Shown here: positions 1 through 7,370 of the stretch, in pieces
Position numbering within the stretch: the first letter of the stretch is position 1
Layout: every line of letters begins with the position of its first letter
DNA from: Ignavibacteriales bacterium
Lineage (GTDB): Bacteria > Bacteroidota > Ignavibacteria > Ignavibacteriales > Melioribacteraceae
DNA: 64,000 nucleotides
Assembly: GCA_020635275.1 (NCBI GenBank)
Contig: JACKAA010000006.1
Location: forward strand, 62,001-126,000
Direction: 5' to 3'
Notes under the pieces: generated by a model
The model's database searches: none
Seen by the model: only the letters and a program-made list of their open reading frames with translations
Told to the model about the DNA's origin: nothing
Made by a program: the position numbers and the translations under genes

Positions 1-2
1 TG

Positions 3-518
3 GATTGCAGATTCTACAGGACAAATCCGTTTAAAGAAGGACAGACTATGATTGGTCCTATTCAAAAAGAATGGTTGAAATCCTCAATACTAGAATCTAA
101 AGCGAAGTTCAAGGTGATTGCTTCATCAGTTCCATGGTCGGAAGGCGCAAAGCCTGGCAGTCATGATACTTGGGATGGATACGTAAATGAGAGAGAAGAA
201 ATTTTTCAGTTTATTGAAGAAAATAAAATTGATGGTATTATTTTATTATCTGCAGATCGACACAGATCTGATGCTTGGAAAATTGAAAGAGAAAATGGAT
301 ATGATTTTTATGAATTTACAAGTTCAAAATTAACCAATATGCATACACACAAATTAATGCCGAAGGCATTATTCGGATACAATGAAAAATGTTCTTTTGG
401 AGAGTTAGATTTTAATTTTAAAAATGATAATCCTAAAGTGACTTATAATATTATTAATATTGATGGAGATTTAATAAATTCTATAACAGTAACTCTAAAT
501 CAGTTATCTTATAAATAA
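3..518 (+). CDS. PhoD-like metallophosphoesterase, C-terminal part (cut by window edge)
   Basis: The reading frame is open from base 3 and continues into the first in-frame ATG (base 48) with DCRFYRTNPFKEGQTM, so this is the 3' end of a longer gene, not a short ORF starting at 48. The stretch DCR.YR ... GPIQKEWLK ... FKVIASSVPW is typical of the PhoD alkaline phosphatase/phosphodiesterase family, in which the DCR.YR segment precedes the last metal-ligand region. LSADRHRSD (about residues 82-90 of the visible part) corresponds to the GD.H-type metal-binding loop. Members are exported Ca/Fe enzymes that release phosphate from mono- or diesters. Its stop lies 14 bp from the convergent stop of the next gene. 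Signal peptide and N-terminal domain are outside the window. The family call is firm; the substrate is unknown. Confidence 0.85.
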   Translation, partial: DCRFYRTNPFKEGQTMIGPIQKEWLKSSILESKAKFKVIASSVPWSEGAKPGSHDTWDGYVNEREEIFQFIEENKIDGIILLSADRHRSDAWKIERENGYDFYEFTSSKLTNMHTHKLMPKALFGYNEKCSFGELDFNFKNDNPKVTYNIINIDGDLINSITVTLNQLSYK

Positions 519-532
519 AAGAGCACGAATAG

Positions 533-1729
533 TTATTTTAGTAAAATCATCTTCTTCATTTCGGAAAAATTCCCAGCGGTCAATTTGTATAAGTATATTC
601 CACTCGGGTAATTTGAAGCATCCCATTGAATCTCATAATTCCCAGGTTTCTGCTGTTTATTTACAAGTGTTTGAATTTCTCGGCCGAGAATATCATAAAT
701 TTTGATTTGTACTTTAAATCCCTCTACTCCGCTCGGGATGACACCGTTTGAAATTTCACTTTTCACATTTGACGGAATAGAATATTTTATTGTTGTAACT
801 GGATTAAATGGATTTGGGTAGTTCTGAAAAAGATTACTTTGAAAGCTTATTTGTTTTATTTCATTACATGATGTTATTTTTTCGAATGAAAAGATTTTTG
901 ATTCCATATAATCCTTAAAAACAAAAGTTGCTGGCAATTTGCTAGAATACTTTTGTATTGAATCCTCAACCATTAAAATGTTTTGAAAATTTTCTCCATA
1001 TAAAAAATGCATAGGTATTAGCACTTTTGGATTGACGTAATTTATTAGAGTATCAATTTTCCCATTTCCAAATATCCCATCATATCTGTAGAAAGCAATA
1101 TCAATATTTAGTTCCTGTAAATTATAATCTAAATATTGGTCTCCACTTAGTACGTTATCACCTGCGAATAAAATATTAATTCCATTTAATTCAATTAAGT
1201 ATGCTAGGTGCGGAATTGAAAATTCAGGAAATGGTTTATAATGATTAAGAGGAATAGGAGTTATGCTAATTCCACTAATATCTAAATTAATCAAATTAGT
1301 ATCAGATGAATTTACTTCAATAATTTGATCGCTAATTTTGTAGAATAAAGAATCATAATTTAAAAATGAAATTACTTGTTCATTTGTAACTAATTTTCCT
1401 GATGAATTGTTAATTAAATGTAGAATGGTGCTTTCAACATGAAAATGATCTGGATGTGAATGCGAAATCAAAACCAGATTAATATTTTCAAAAGGTTTTT
1501 GTAGAGTAATCAATTTCCCGTGATTTAATAATTCATAGTCAGTAGTTATATAATAACCTGGTAAAGGCATAGCATCAATTATTATTTTTGTTTCTTCAGC
1601 AGTAATCATAAATCCACAATTAGAAATGAATGTTACTTCTACAGAAGATGTATCACAGAATTGATTTCTGGAAGATATTAAAAGAATAACAACTAGAAAA
1701 AATGAAATATAATTTTCTGAATTGTTCAT
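533..1729 (-). CDS. Secreted metallo-beta-lactamase-fold hydrolase with T9SS sorting domain
   Basis: 398 aa. An N-terminal hydrophobic stretch (residues about 8-20) suggests export. The metal-binding motif HSHPDH lies at residues 90-95, AGDN at 189-192 and a further ligand candidate is His241 (IPMH), which together match the MBL-fold (lactamase_B_2/UlaG-like) pattern. Residues about 298-398 form a type A T9SS C-terminal domain (QNYPNPFNPVTTIKYS, then IYDILGRE, then PSGIYLYKL, ending KKMILLK), so the protein should be exported through T9SS and cleaved or anchored at the cell surface. The domain contains an extra loop (about residues 321-339) encoded partly by a dispersed repeat (719-742). It is the last gene of a minus-strand run, 33 bp after the previous gene. 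The substrate cannot be predicted. Confidence 0.85.
   Translation of the reverse strand: MNNSENYISFFLVVILLISSRNQFCDTSSVEVTFISNCGFMITAEETKIIIDAMPLPGYYITTDYELLNHGKLITLQKPFENINLVLISHSHPDHFHVESTILHLINNSSGKLVTNEQVISFLNYDSLFYKISDQIIEVNSSDTNLINLDISGISITPIPLNHYKPFPEFSIPHLAYLIELNGINILFAGDNVLSGDQYLDYNLQELNIDIAFYRYDGIFGNGKIDTLINYVNPKVLIPMHFLYGENFQNILMVEDSIQKYSSKLPATFVFKDYMESKIFSFEKITSCNEIKQISFQSNLFQNYPNPFNPVTTIKYSIPSNVKSEISNGVIPSGVEGFKVQIKIYDILGREIQTLVNKQQKPGNYEIQWDASNYPSGIYLYKLTAGNFSEMKKMILLK
571..679 (-). repeat. Near-identical T9SS-domain DNA, copy 1
   Basis: This 109-bp block, coding for the C-terminal half of the sorting domain, aligns without gaps to 1801-1909 with only about four mismatches. Codon choice as well as amino-acid sequence is conserved, pointing to recent duplication or gene conversion rather than only selection on protein sequence. 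Confidence 0.85.
719..742 (-). repeat. Dispersed repeat fragment inside T9SS sorting domain (GTCATCCCGAGC type)
   Basis: On the minus strand this reads GTCATCCCGAGCGGAGTAGA followed by GGGA. It encodes the peptide VIPSGVEG within the sorting domain of the upstream-most hydrolase gene. Short repeats beginning GTCATCCCGAGC are commonly dispersed in Bacteroidota-type genomes (general knowledge). It sits in the loop between the TTIKYSIP strand and the IKIYDILG strand, where the ordinary domain needs only a few residues. Confidence 0.6.
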
Positions 1730-1762
1730 AAAAATTAGGAACTATATTAAAATTGTATATGG

Positions 1763-3058
1763 TTATTTAATAAAAATCATTTTCTTAGTATCAATGAAAT
1801 TCCCAGCGGTCAATTTGTACAAGTATATTCCACTGGGGTAATTTGAAGCATTCCATTGAATCTCATAATTTCCAGGTTTCTGCTGTTTATTTACAAGTGT
1901 TTGAATTTCACTGCCAAGTATATCATAGATAATTAATCGTACAGACGCATGGCTATGCGTCTCTACATTAGGGACAGAATATTTTATTGTTGTAACTGGA
2001 TTAAAAGGATTTGGGTAGTTCTGTTCTAAAATAAAATTATTTTCAACAATGGATGGATTATTATCTTCAACTTTTACAATACCGTTTTCATTATATATTG
2101 CAACATATCCATTATTATAACCAATCCAGATATTACCGTTTTTATCTTTGTAACAAGCATTTGAATTCTGATCAGATAAATCTGGTTCGGTCGGATAAAT
2201 ATGGGTCCAGGTTCCGTTCTCAAATTTGTAAAAGCCACCAAAAAATAAAGAAAACCAGATTTCATTTTTATTTTCTAGAATGCTGGCCATTGGCCAACTT
2301 TTATTAGTTGGGTAATTAAAAATTGTCCACTTCCCATTATTATCAAATTTTGATAAAAATTGTGTTCCACCAAACCACTTAGTATTATCTTCATCAATAT
2401 CTAGTGTATAAATTGCGTTATCAACTGTACTATCGGTGGCATAATAATGTGTCCATTCTTCAACACCATCAAATTTAGCTACACCAACACCATCAGATCC
2501 AACCCAAATTTCCCCAGAATGATCAATTTCTAAACAATTTATTTCTTCCATGTTTGGTTCTAAATTAGTATTAGAACTATTGAATACTTGAAAATTATTT
2601 TCACTGAATTTTATTAAACCATACCAATAACTACCCATCCATAAATTTCCATCTTTATCAAAATCAATATCAAATACTGAATTGCCATAATCATTTAAAT
2701 AATAAACTGTCCAATTTGTATCATTTAGTCTAATTAAACCTCCTTTTGATCCAAATGTCCCAATCCATTTATTATTTTCACTATCAACCTTAACAGTCCA
2801 TATTAAATTTACTGGTAAAGGAGAATTTGAAGTATCATATTTTGTCCAAACGTTATTTTCATATTTTAATAAACCTTCTTCGGTAGTACCAATCCAAATC
2901 ACTCCTTCTTTATCTTCAACTATTGATTGTATTCGAGTATTAGAAATACCAATTTCATCATTAGTAAAAACTTTCCACTGGTATTTTTGGGCACTAATTT
3001 GGAGGGAGATTAAAAATACGATAAATAAAACTCTAATTGATGAAAACTCTAATCTCAT
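1763..3058 (-). CDS. Secreted Reg_prop-type beta-propeller protein with T9SS sorting domain
   Basis: 431 aa. A signal peptide (about residues 1-23, ending SLQISAQ) is followed by repeated blades of the pattern W.G...GL.K......W..Y....., e.g. VIWIGTTEEGLLKYENN, LWMGSYWYGLIKF and IWVGSDGVGVAKFDG. This is the Reg_prop (two-component regulator propeller) repeat. Here the propeller is not fused to a kinase or response regulator, so it is a free surface propeller, possibly glycan-binding. Residues about 342-431 are a type A T9SS sorting domain ending KKMIFIK. Its loop (VETHSHASV) is encoded by a palindromic repeat at 1939-1966. The gene lies 33 bp upstream of the MBL-fold gene and 62 bp downstream of the CotH-like gene, in the same direction. 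Confidence 0.85.
   Translation of the reverse strand: MRLEFSSIRVLFIVFLISLQISAQKYQWKVFTNDEIGISNTRIQSIVEDKEGVIWIGTTEEGLLKYENNVWTKYDTSNSPLPVNLIWTVKVDSENNKWIGTFGSKGGLIRLNDTNWTVYYLNDYGNSVFDIDFDKDGNLWMGSYWYGLIKFSENNFQVFNSSNTNLEPNMEEINCLEIDHSGEIWVGSDGVGVAKFDGVEEWTHYYATDSTVDNAIYTLDIDEDNTKWFGGTQFLSKFDNNGKWTIFNYPTNKSWPMASILENKNEIWFSLFFGGFYKFENGTWTHIYPTEPDLSDQNSNACYKDKNGNIWIGYNNGYVAIYNENGIVKVEDNNPSIVENNFILEQNYPNPFNPVTTIKYSVPNVETHSHASVRLIIYDILGSEIQTLVNKQQKPGNYEIQWNASNYPSGIYLYKLTAGNFIDTKKMIFIK
1801..1909 (-). repeat. Near-identical T9SS-domain DNA, copy 2
   Basis: Partner of 571-679, with about four mismatches over 109 bp. A third, more diverged version is in the 3' end of the CotH-like gene (about 3130-3290). 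Confidence 0.85.
1939..1966. repeat. Palindromic dispersed repeat (GTAGAGACGCAT type) inside coding sequence
   Basis: On the minus strand the 28 bases read GTAGAGACGCAT, a four-base loop AGCC, then ATGCGTCTGTAC. The 12-bp arms pair with one mismatch. The repeat is read through in frame as part of VETHSHASV inside the T9SS sorting domain. Repeats built around GTAGAGACGCA...TGCGTCTCTAC are a well-known dispersed type in several bacterial phyla. Confidence 0.75.
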
Positions 3059-3120
3059 ATTTTCACCTAATTGATTTTAGGAATAATTTAAATTACATAT
3101 TTTTTAACTATAAAGATAGG

Positions 3121-5589
3121 TTATTTTAAGAGTATCATTTTCTTAATATCGATGAAATTTCCTGCAGTTAATTTGTAAAAATAAATTCCACTAGGGAAAT
3201 TGGATGCGTTCCACTCAACTTGATAATTTCCTGGTTTATGTTGTTTATTTACAAGTGTTCTAATTTCTCTTCCAAGAATATCATAAATTTTAAGTGATAC
3301 ATTTAGATTGTCATCCCGAACTTGTTTCGGGATCTCTGAATTATTTAGATGCTGAAATGAATTCAGCATGACTGATTTTGCAGGGACAGAATATTTTATT
3401 GTTGTAACTGGATTAAAAGGATTTGGATAGTTTTGGTATAATTCAAAATTATTAAACACAGTTGAATTTTCAATGTTTGTCAAATTATCTAAATGCTGCA
3501 GCATATATTGAGGTCTAAGATTATTAAATTCTTTTATTTTCAATAAGGAATTTTCCCAAGTTTCAAACATATCTCCAATATACGGGCATCTATCTTTGTA
3601 CTCGGGAATGTATGGTCTAATTTCTTCAGCCATTTGATCTAATAAATAATTCATTGAATCCGGATGAAATTCATGCTGCATTTTATATGTAAACCAACTT
3701 TTTAATGAATCTTGAAATTCTTGATTTTTATAAATCTTTGCAACAATTGGATGCGGACCATAAACTCCAAATCCTGGAATAAATTCTCCAACTGTAACGG
3801 CTTTGATCATATTTAATTGTGGACCTAAACCAGCAAATTGCGGACCCAAACTAGTAGCAACACCAAAACTTGTTTCCATATCAAATTGAATCCACCGCCA
3901 TTTTGCATCAACTGTTCTTGGTCGCCAACTGCCATCATTATTATTTGGCCAATCCCACTTACCTAAGTAAACACAATGACCTATATAGCTTATAAAATTT
4001 TTAATATCTATTTTTGATTTCAAATACTCATAATTATCACTTAAAGTCATATCATGCGTATTCATATAAGTCATTAATAAATTCCAATTATTTGCATCAC
4101 CCTCATCTGCATAAGCGTATGGAAGGTTATTTCTGGATGAGTGGTTCAAAATATCATAACCCGGTTCATCTCTATTTATATCATAATGGGATTGATAGTA
4201 CCAAGAATTTTTATTTGATTCTCGTAAAGAATGTAAACCCCAATATTCACCATTAATAAAAACCACAACAGGTTGATAGGCCTGAATGTCTAAATCATGT
4301 TTTGCCATTAATCTGTGTGCATATGCGTCATTAAAAAGTGAACCGCTAATTAAACTTCCCCAAGATCTGAGAATAAATCTTTTGAATACATCCAACTTAT
4401 TTGCTTTAGAAGGATCATTTTCAAATAGGGGATAATTAATTCTGTTAGATCCGTACTCACTTCTGGCAATTACATGTAAACCTTTTTGCGGACTAGCCGG
4501 TGAGGTTCCGCCCTGAACATTAATTCCAACATCTTGAGAAAATCCTAAATCTCTATTTAAATCAAAATACTCAATATGTGCTGGTTTTTCCCAATCCTGA
4601 AAGTAATTTCCGGAACCGCTATTTCCTGGCTGATGATAAATTCCCGGAACATATATTCCTGTATTTTCATCAAACAAATTTTTATAATCTGAAACTAAAG
4701 AAATAACGGGAAGCGTTTCATATTTCTGAAAAATATTTTCATCAATGAAATATGTTTTAGTAATTGTTTCGCTGGGATTATATCCGTCTTTAAAAACTTT
4801 TGCTCTAATAACCGATGATTTAAATACTTCACCATTTGGAGATTCCCAATCGGGAAGCCAATCAAATGGATCTTGATTTGTTCTAATCTCTGAAAATATA
4901 TTTGCTTCACCAATTCTAGATTTAATCTCGATTGCATTAGTGTAAATAAGTGACTGCTCAGTTGGATCATTTCCGTCAGTTGTAAATCTTATAGTTGCAT
5001 CTGGTTCATTAGTTGTAATTATTAAAGACTGAGGTTCTGAGTAAAATCCTGCTTCAATAGAAAAATTTGGCGGTTCTAGTTTTAGGTAAATTGAAGTATT
5101 GTTTGAACTGCCCGGAGTGGGATTATCAAATAAACTCCAATTTATTTCTCCGTCCGGATTTCTCCCCATAGAAATATCTACTTGTTGATTAGAATAAATT
5201 ATACTATCTATTAAATTTTGGTTCGAATCAAATAATCCAATTGCTTCACCTTCAGCAGAAAGTTTAAAATTTGTATGTAAGCTATTTATTATTGTGTCTT
5301 GTCCATCAGCCCAGAAAAGAAAAAACTCTCCAGGTGAAATTGAAATTCCATTTGGAATTTGCCATTTGTCTGGTATATCTAAATTGTCGGTTAAATACCA
5401 ATTACTTAAATCTATTGTTTCATTATGAGGATTATAAAGTTCCAGCCAATCTGAATTTTGTTCAAAGTCCTTATCTTCGTTAATAGTTTCATTTGACGCA
5501 AGAAATTCATTGATAAAAATAACAGGTGTTTGAGAGAAAGCAGAACTTATAAATGTTATATACAATATAAATATGTTTAGAATCATCAT
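3121..5589 (-). CDS. CotH-family protein with lamin-tail, chitobiase-C-like and T9SS domains
   Basis: 822 aa. After a signal peptide (about 1-20), residues about 22-130 form a lamin-tail domain (INEFLASNE, DWLELYNPH, DLSNWYLTD). Residues about 175-290 resemble the chitobiase/beta-hexosaminidase C-terminal domain (ATIRFTTDGNDPT). About 295-650 is a CotH kinase-like region (NGEYWGLHSLRES, WDWPNNN, WRWIQFDMETSFG), and about 715-822 is a T9SS sorting domain ending KKMILLK. CotH proteins are atypical protein kinases of spore coats, and secreted bacterial homologues in this architecture are common but mostly uncharacterised. The sorting domain carries a 21-residue insert encoded by a dispersed repeat (3310-3372). 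It is 61 bp downstream of the URO-D gene on the same strand. Confidence 0.88.
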   Translation of the reverse strand: MMILNIFILYITFISSAFSQTPVIFINEFLASNETINEDKDFEQNSDWLELYNPHNETIDLSNWYLTDNLDIPDKWQIPNGISISPGEFFLFWADGQDTIINSLHTNFKLSAEGEAIGLFDSNQNLIDSIIYSNQQVDISMGRNPDGEINWSLFDNPTPGSSNNTSIYLKLEPPNFSIEAGFYSEPQSLIITTNEPDATIRFTTDGNDPTEQSLIYTNAIEIKSRIGEANIFSEIRTNQDPFDWLPDWESPNGEVFKSSVIRAKVFKDGYNPSETITKTYFIDENIFQKYETLPVISLVSDYKNLFDENTGIYVPGIYHQPGNSGSGNYFQDWEKPAHIEYFDLNRDLGFSQDVGINVQGGTSPASPQKGLHVIARSEYGSNRINYPLFENDPSKANKLDVFKRFILRSWGSLISGSLFNDAYAHRLMAKHDLDIQAYQPVVVFINGEYWGLHSLRESNKNSWYYQSHYDINRDEPGYDILNHSSRNNLPYAYADEGDANNWNLLMTYMNTHDMTLSDNYEYLKSKIDIKNFISYIGHCVYLGKWDWPNNNDGSWRPRTVDAKWRWIQFDMETSFGVATSLGPQFAGLGPQLNMIKAVTVGEFIPGFGVYGPHPIVAKIYKNQEFQDSLKSWFTYKMQHEFHPDSMNYLLDQMAEEIRPYIPEYKDRCPYIGDMFETWENSLLKIKEFNNLRPQYMLQHLDNLTNIENSTVFNNFELYQNYPNPFNPVTTIKYSVPAKSVMLNSFQHLNNSEIPKQVRDDNLNVSLKIYDILGREIRTLVNKQHKPGNYQVEWNASNFPSGIYFYKLTAGNFIDIKKMILLK
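3310..3372. repeat. 63-bp double-hairpin dispersed repeat inside coding sequence
   Basis: The element begins GTCATCCCGAAC and ends TTCAGCATGAC on the plus strand. It holds two hairpins: ATCCCGAA/TTCGGGAT and ATGCTGAA/TTCAGCAT, bounded by GTCAT/ATGAC. Being exactly 63 bp, it keeps the reading frame and contributes 21 residues (VMLNSFQHL...KQVRDD) to the T9SS sorting domain of the CotH-like protein. A related 82-bp element lies in the intergenic region at 50091-50172. Confidence 0.85.
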
Positions 5590-5650
5590 TAATGAACAGT
5601 TCTTATGTTAATTTTATTTTTAAACAATTAATTTAAAAAATAATCATTTC

Positions 5651-7084
5651 TTAAAACGAGAGAAGCATTTGCCATATAAACATATGGCCCAATGAGTCTA
5701 TGTCTTCCCAAATTTTTTTAACTAATTCTCTATCTCCTGAAATATTTGGAATTTCTTCATGTTTATCTTCCCATTGAATGCAAATTCCATTTTTTCGATT
5801 TGGATGTAAATAATTTACCATACCAAAATCATTTTTCAAAATATCATCTTTACTTGGAGTAATTGTAGGATTCTTTTCTAAAGGTTGAGATAAACCAGAA
5901 GAATAAACTCCATAATCCCTTGTAAAATCTGTTAAAGCTTTCAAGTTTTCTGTTTTTGCATCATTTTGAATAATAGCGCTAGCATCCATTATGTAACCGC
6001 CATTTTGTGCAACAACATCAATAACATCTTTACAAAAGTCACGAACTTCATTAGGAGAATTATATGCCAAAAGTGTATTTGGAATTCCGCCACTTAAGCA
6101 AAATTTATTATGCAATATTTTACTTGCTTCAAAAATACTTCCTTTATCAACATGATATACTATGCTATGGTGTGGAAGTTCTAAAAAACTATTAAAATGA
6201 TGTGACCAATCTCCTTCAGCATAAAATAAAGTCTGATGTCCATTCTTCCATAATTCTTCAATTATAGGTTTTGTCGTTGGCCAATAATGAGATTCAAATT
6301 GACCTTTTGAAACAAATGGAATACATCCGCGATGCATCCAATATCCAATAGGAACTTGCTTATTTGGATCAGATGATGTAAGTGCAACATTATAAAGATG
6401 TGGCATTAATGCTTCACATGCTGCGAGGACTTTATCCGGTTGCTGCATCATATCCATTGTAAGACCAATATAACCACGCAACTTATCACCTATAATATCA
6501 AATGGTGCTTTAAATATGCCTGAAATTGCTGAAACTGTTCCAGATTCAGTGCGCAGCCTATCATTTTGTGGACCAAAGTCAGTGAAGTACTTAAGCATTG
6601 CCATCGCACCTTTCACTAAAGCCAGATTATTTTTGTAAGATGTTAATTCATTCATGGCAGAAATGTCATTTGAAACTCGTGGCAGCCATTTAGAGTATAG
6701 GAAGGCTGTAGGATCATCAATTAGTTCATCATATTCATCAGATTTCATAAAGGAGTTATTTTCATCCGGTTCTCGATATTGAAATCCCACATTAGGTGGA
6801 ATATCAATCCCTGGAATTCCAATATACTTTATACCTACTGCTTGTGTTAAACCAGTCCAAACATAAACCATATTTGCAACAACCGCATCCCAATCAAAGT
6901 CTGCGGCACACTTACGGGCAGCAAAAAATGCTTTTTCATAATCATGTGCAACATCTTGACAAGTAAATCCTGCATATTTTGCTGTAAATTCTGCAACAAA
7001 TGGACGAATAGGAATTTTGTCTGGCATTTCATTGCGCATAGCAGTTAAATAACGGCTTAGTCTTTCTTCGTAAAGCTTCTCCAT
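5651..7084 (-). CDS. Uroporphyrinogen decarboxylase (URO-D) superfamily protein, probably not heme-related
   Basis: 477 aa, no signal peptide, so probably cytoplasmic. The fold family is recognisable from the overall pattern: N-terminal RYLTAMRNEMPDKIPIRP, a mid region MAMLKYFTDFGP and LRGYIGLTMDMMQQPDK, and a C-terminal KFCLSGGIPNTLLAYNSPNEVRD-type segment followed by GGYIMDAS. It is longer than housekeeping HemE (about 340-360 aa) and diverged from it. It falls in the wider group that includes corrinoid-dependent methyltransferases such as MtaA/CmuA. Such genes occur often near glycan-degradation loci of environmental bacteria, with unproven function. It is the first gene of the minus-strand run and is divergent from the large plus-strand locus across a 286-bp gap. 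Confidence 0.75.
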   Translation of the reverse strand: MEKLYEERLSRYLTAMRNEMPDKIPIRPFVAEFTAKYAGFTCQDVAHDYEKAFFAARKCAADFDWDAVVANMVYVWTGLTQAVGIKYIGIPGIDIPPNVGFQYREPDENNSFMKSDEYDELIDDPTAFLYSKWLPRVSNDISAMNELTSYKNNLALVKGAMAMLKYFTDFGPQNDRLRTESGTVSAISGIFKAPFDIIGDKLRGYIGLTMDMMQQPDKVLAACEALMPHLYNVALTSSDPNKQVPIGYWMHRGCIPFVSKGQFESHYWPTTKPIIEELWKNGHQTLFYAEGDWSHHFNSFLELPHHSIVYHVDKGSIFEASKILHNKFCLSGGIPNTLLAYNSPNEVRDFCKDVIDVVAQNGGYIMDASAIIQNDAKTENLKALTDFTRDYGVYSSGLSQPLEKNPTITPSKDDILKNDFGMVNYLHPNRKNGICIQWEDKHEEIPNISGDRELVKKIWEDIDSLGHMFIWQMLLSF

Positions 7085-7370
7085 TTGATACCTAACAATT
7101 GATTTTAATGTTACTAATCTATTAGAAAATTTTTACCTTATTTTTACAAAAATAACTTTCTAAAAATAGACTGAATTTTGTTGTAAAATCAAAATCTATT
7201 TCCTAATTTAATAAAAGGAAATCGATTTACTAAACGAAAAATGCATCTTTTTGAAATTATAGATATTTTCGAATAATCACAGTTTTTGCCTAATAATTTA
7301 TATTTGTAAAAGATATCTAATTGTACAATAATTAAGTTCTTCCTTTTTCTAAAATTAATTTATTTGTAAT
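7085..7370. promoter_or_regulatory. Divergent intergenic region with inverted repeats
   Basis: This 286-bp AT-rich gap separates the minus-strand URO-D/T9SS genes from the 25-gene plus-strand locus and must hold promoters for both. An imperfect inverted repeat, AAATCTATTTCC (7192-7203) and GGAAATCGATTT (7217-7228), has 12-bp arms, one mismatch and a 13-base spacer. A perfect but purely AT arm pair (TTATTTTT/AAAAATAA) lies at 7138-7155. TATATTTG at 7299-7306 fits the Bacteroidota -7 consensus TAnnTTTG for rightward transcription, but no matching -33 TTTG is found at the right distance. No gene or RNA was recognised here. Confidence 0.4.

Noticed and set aside
48..518. Short complete gene starting at 48
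   Set aside because: The frame is open upstream and encodes the DCR.YR motif of PhoD, so this is a truncated gene end.
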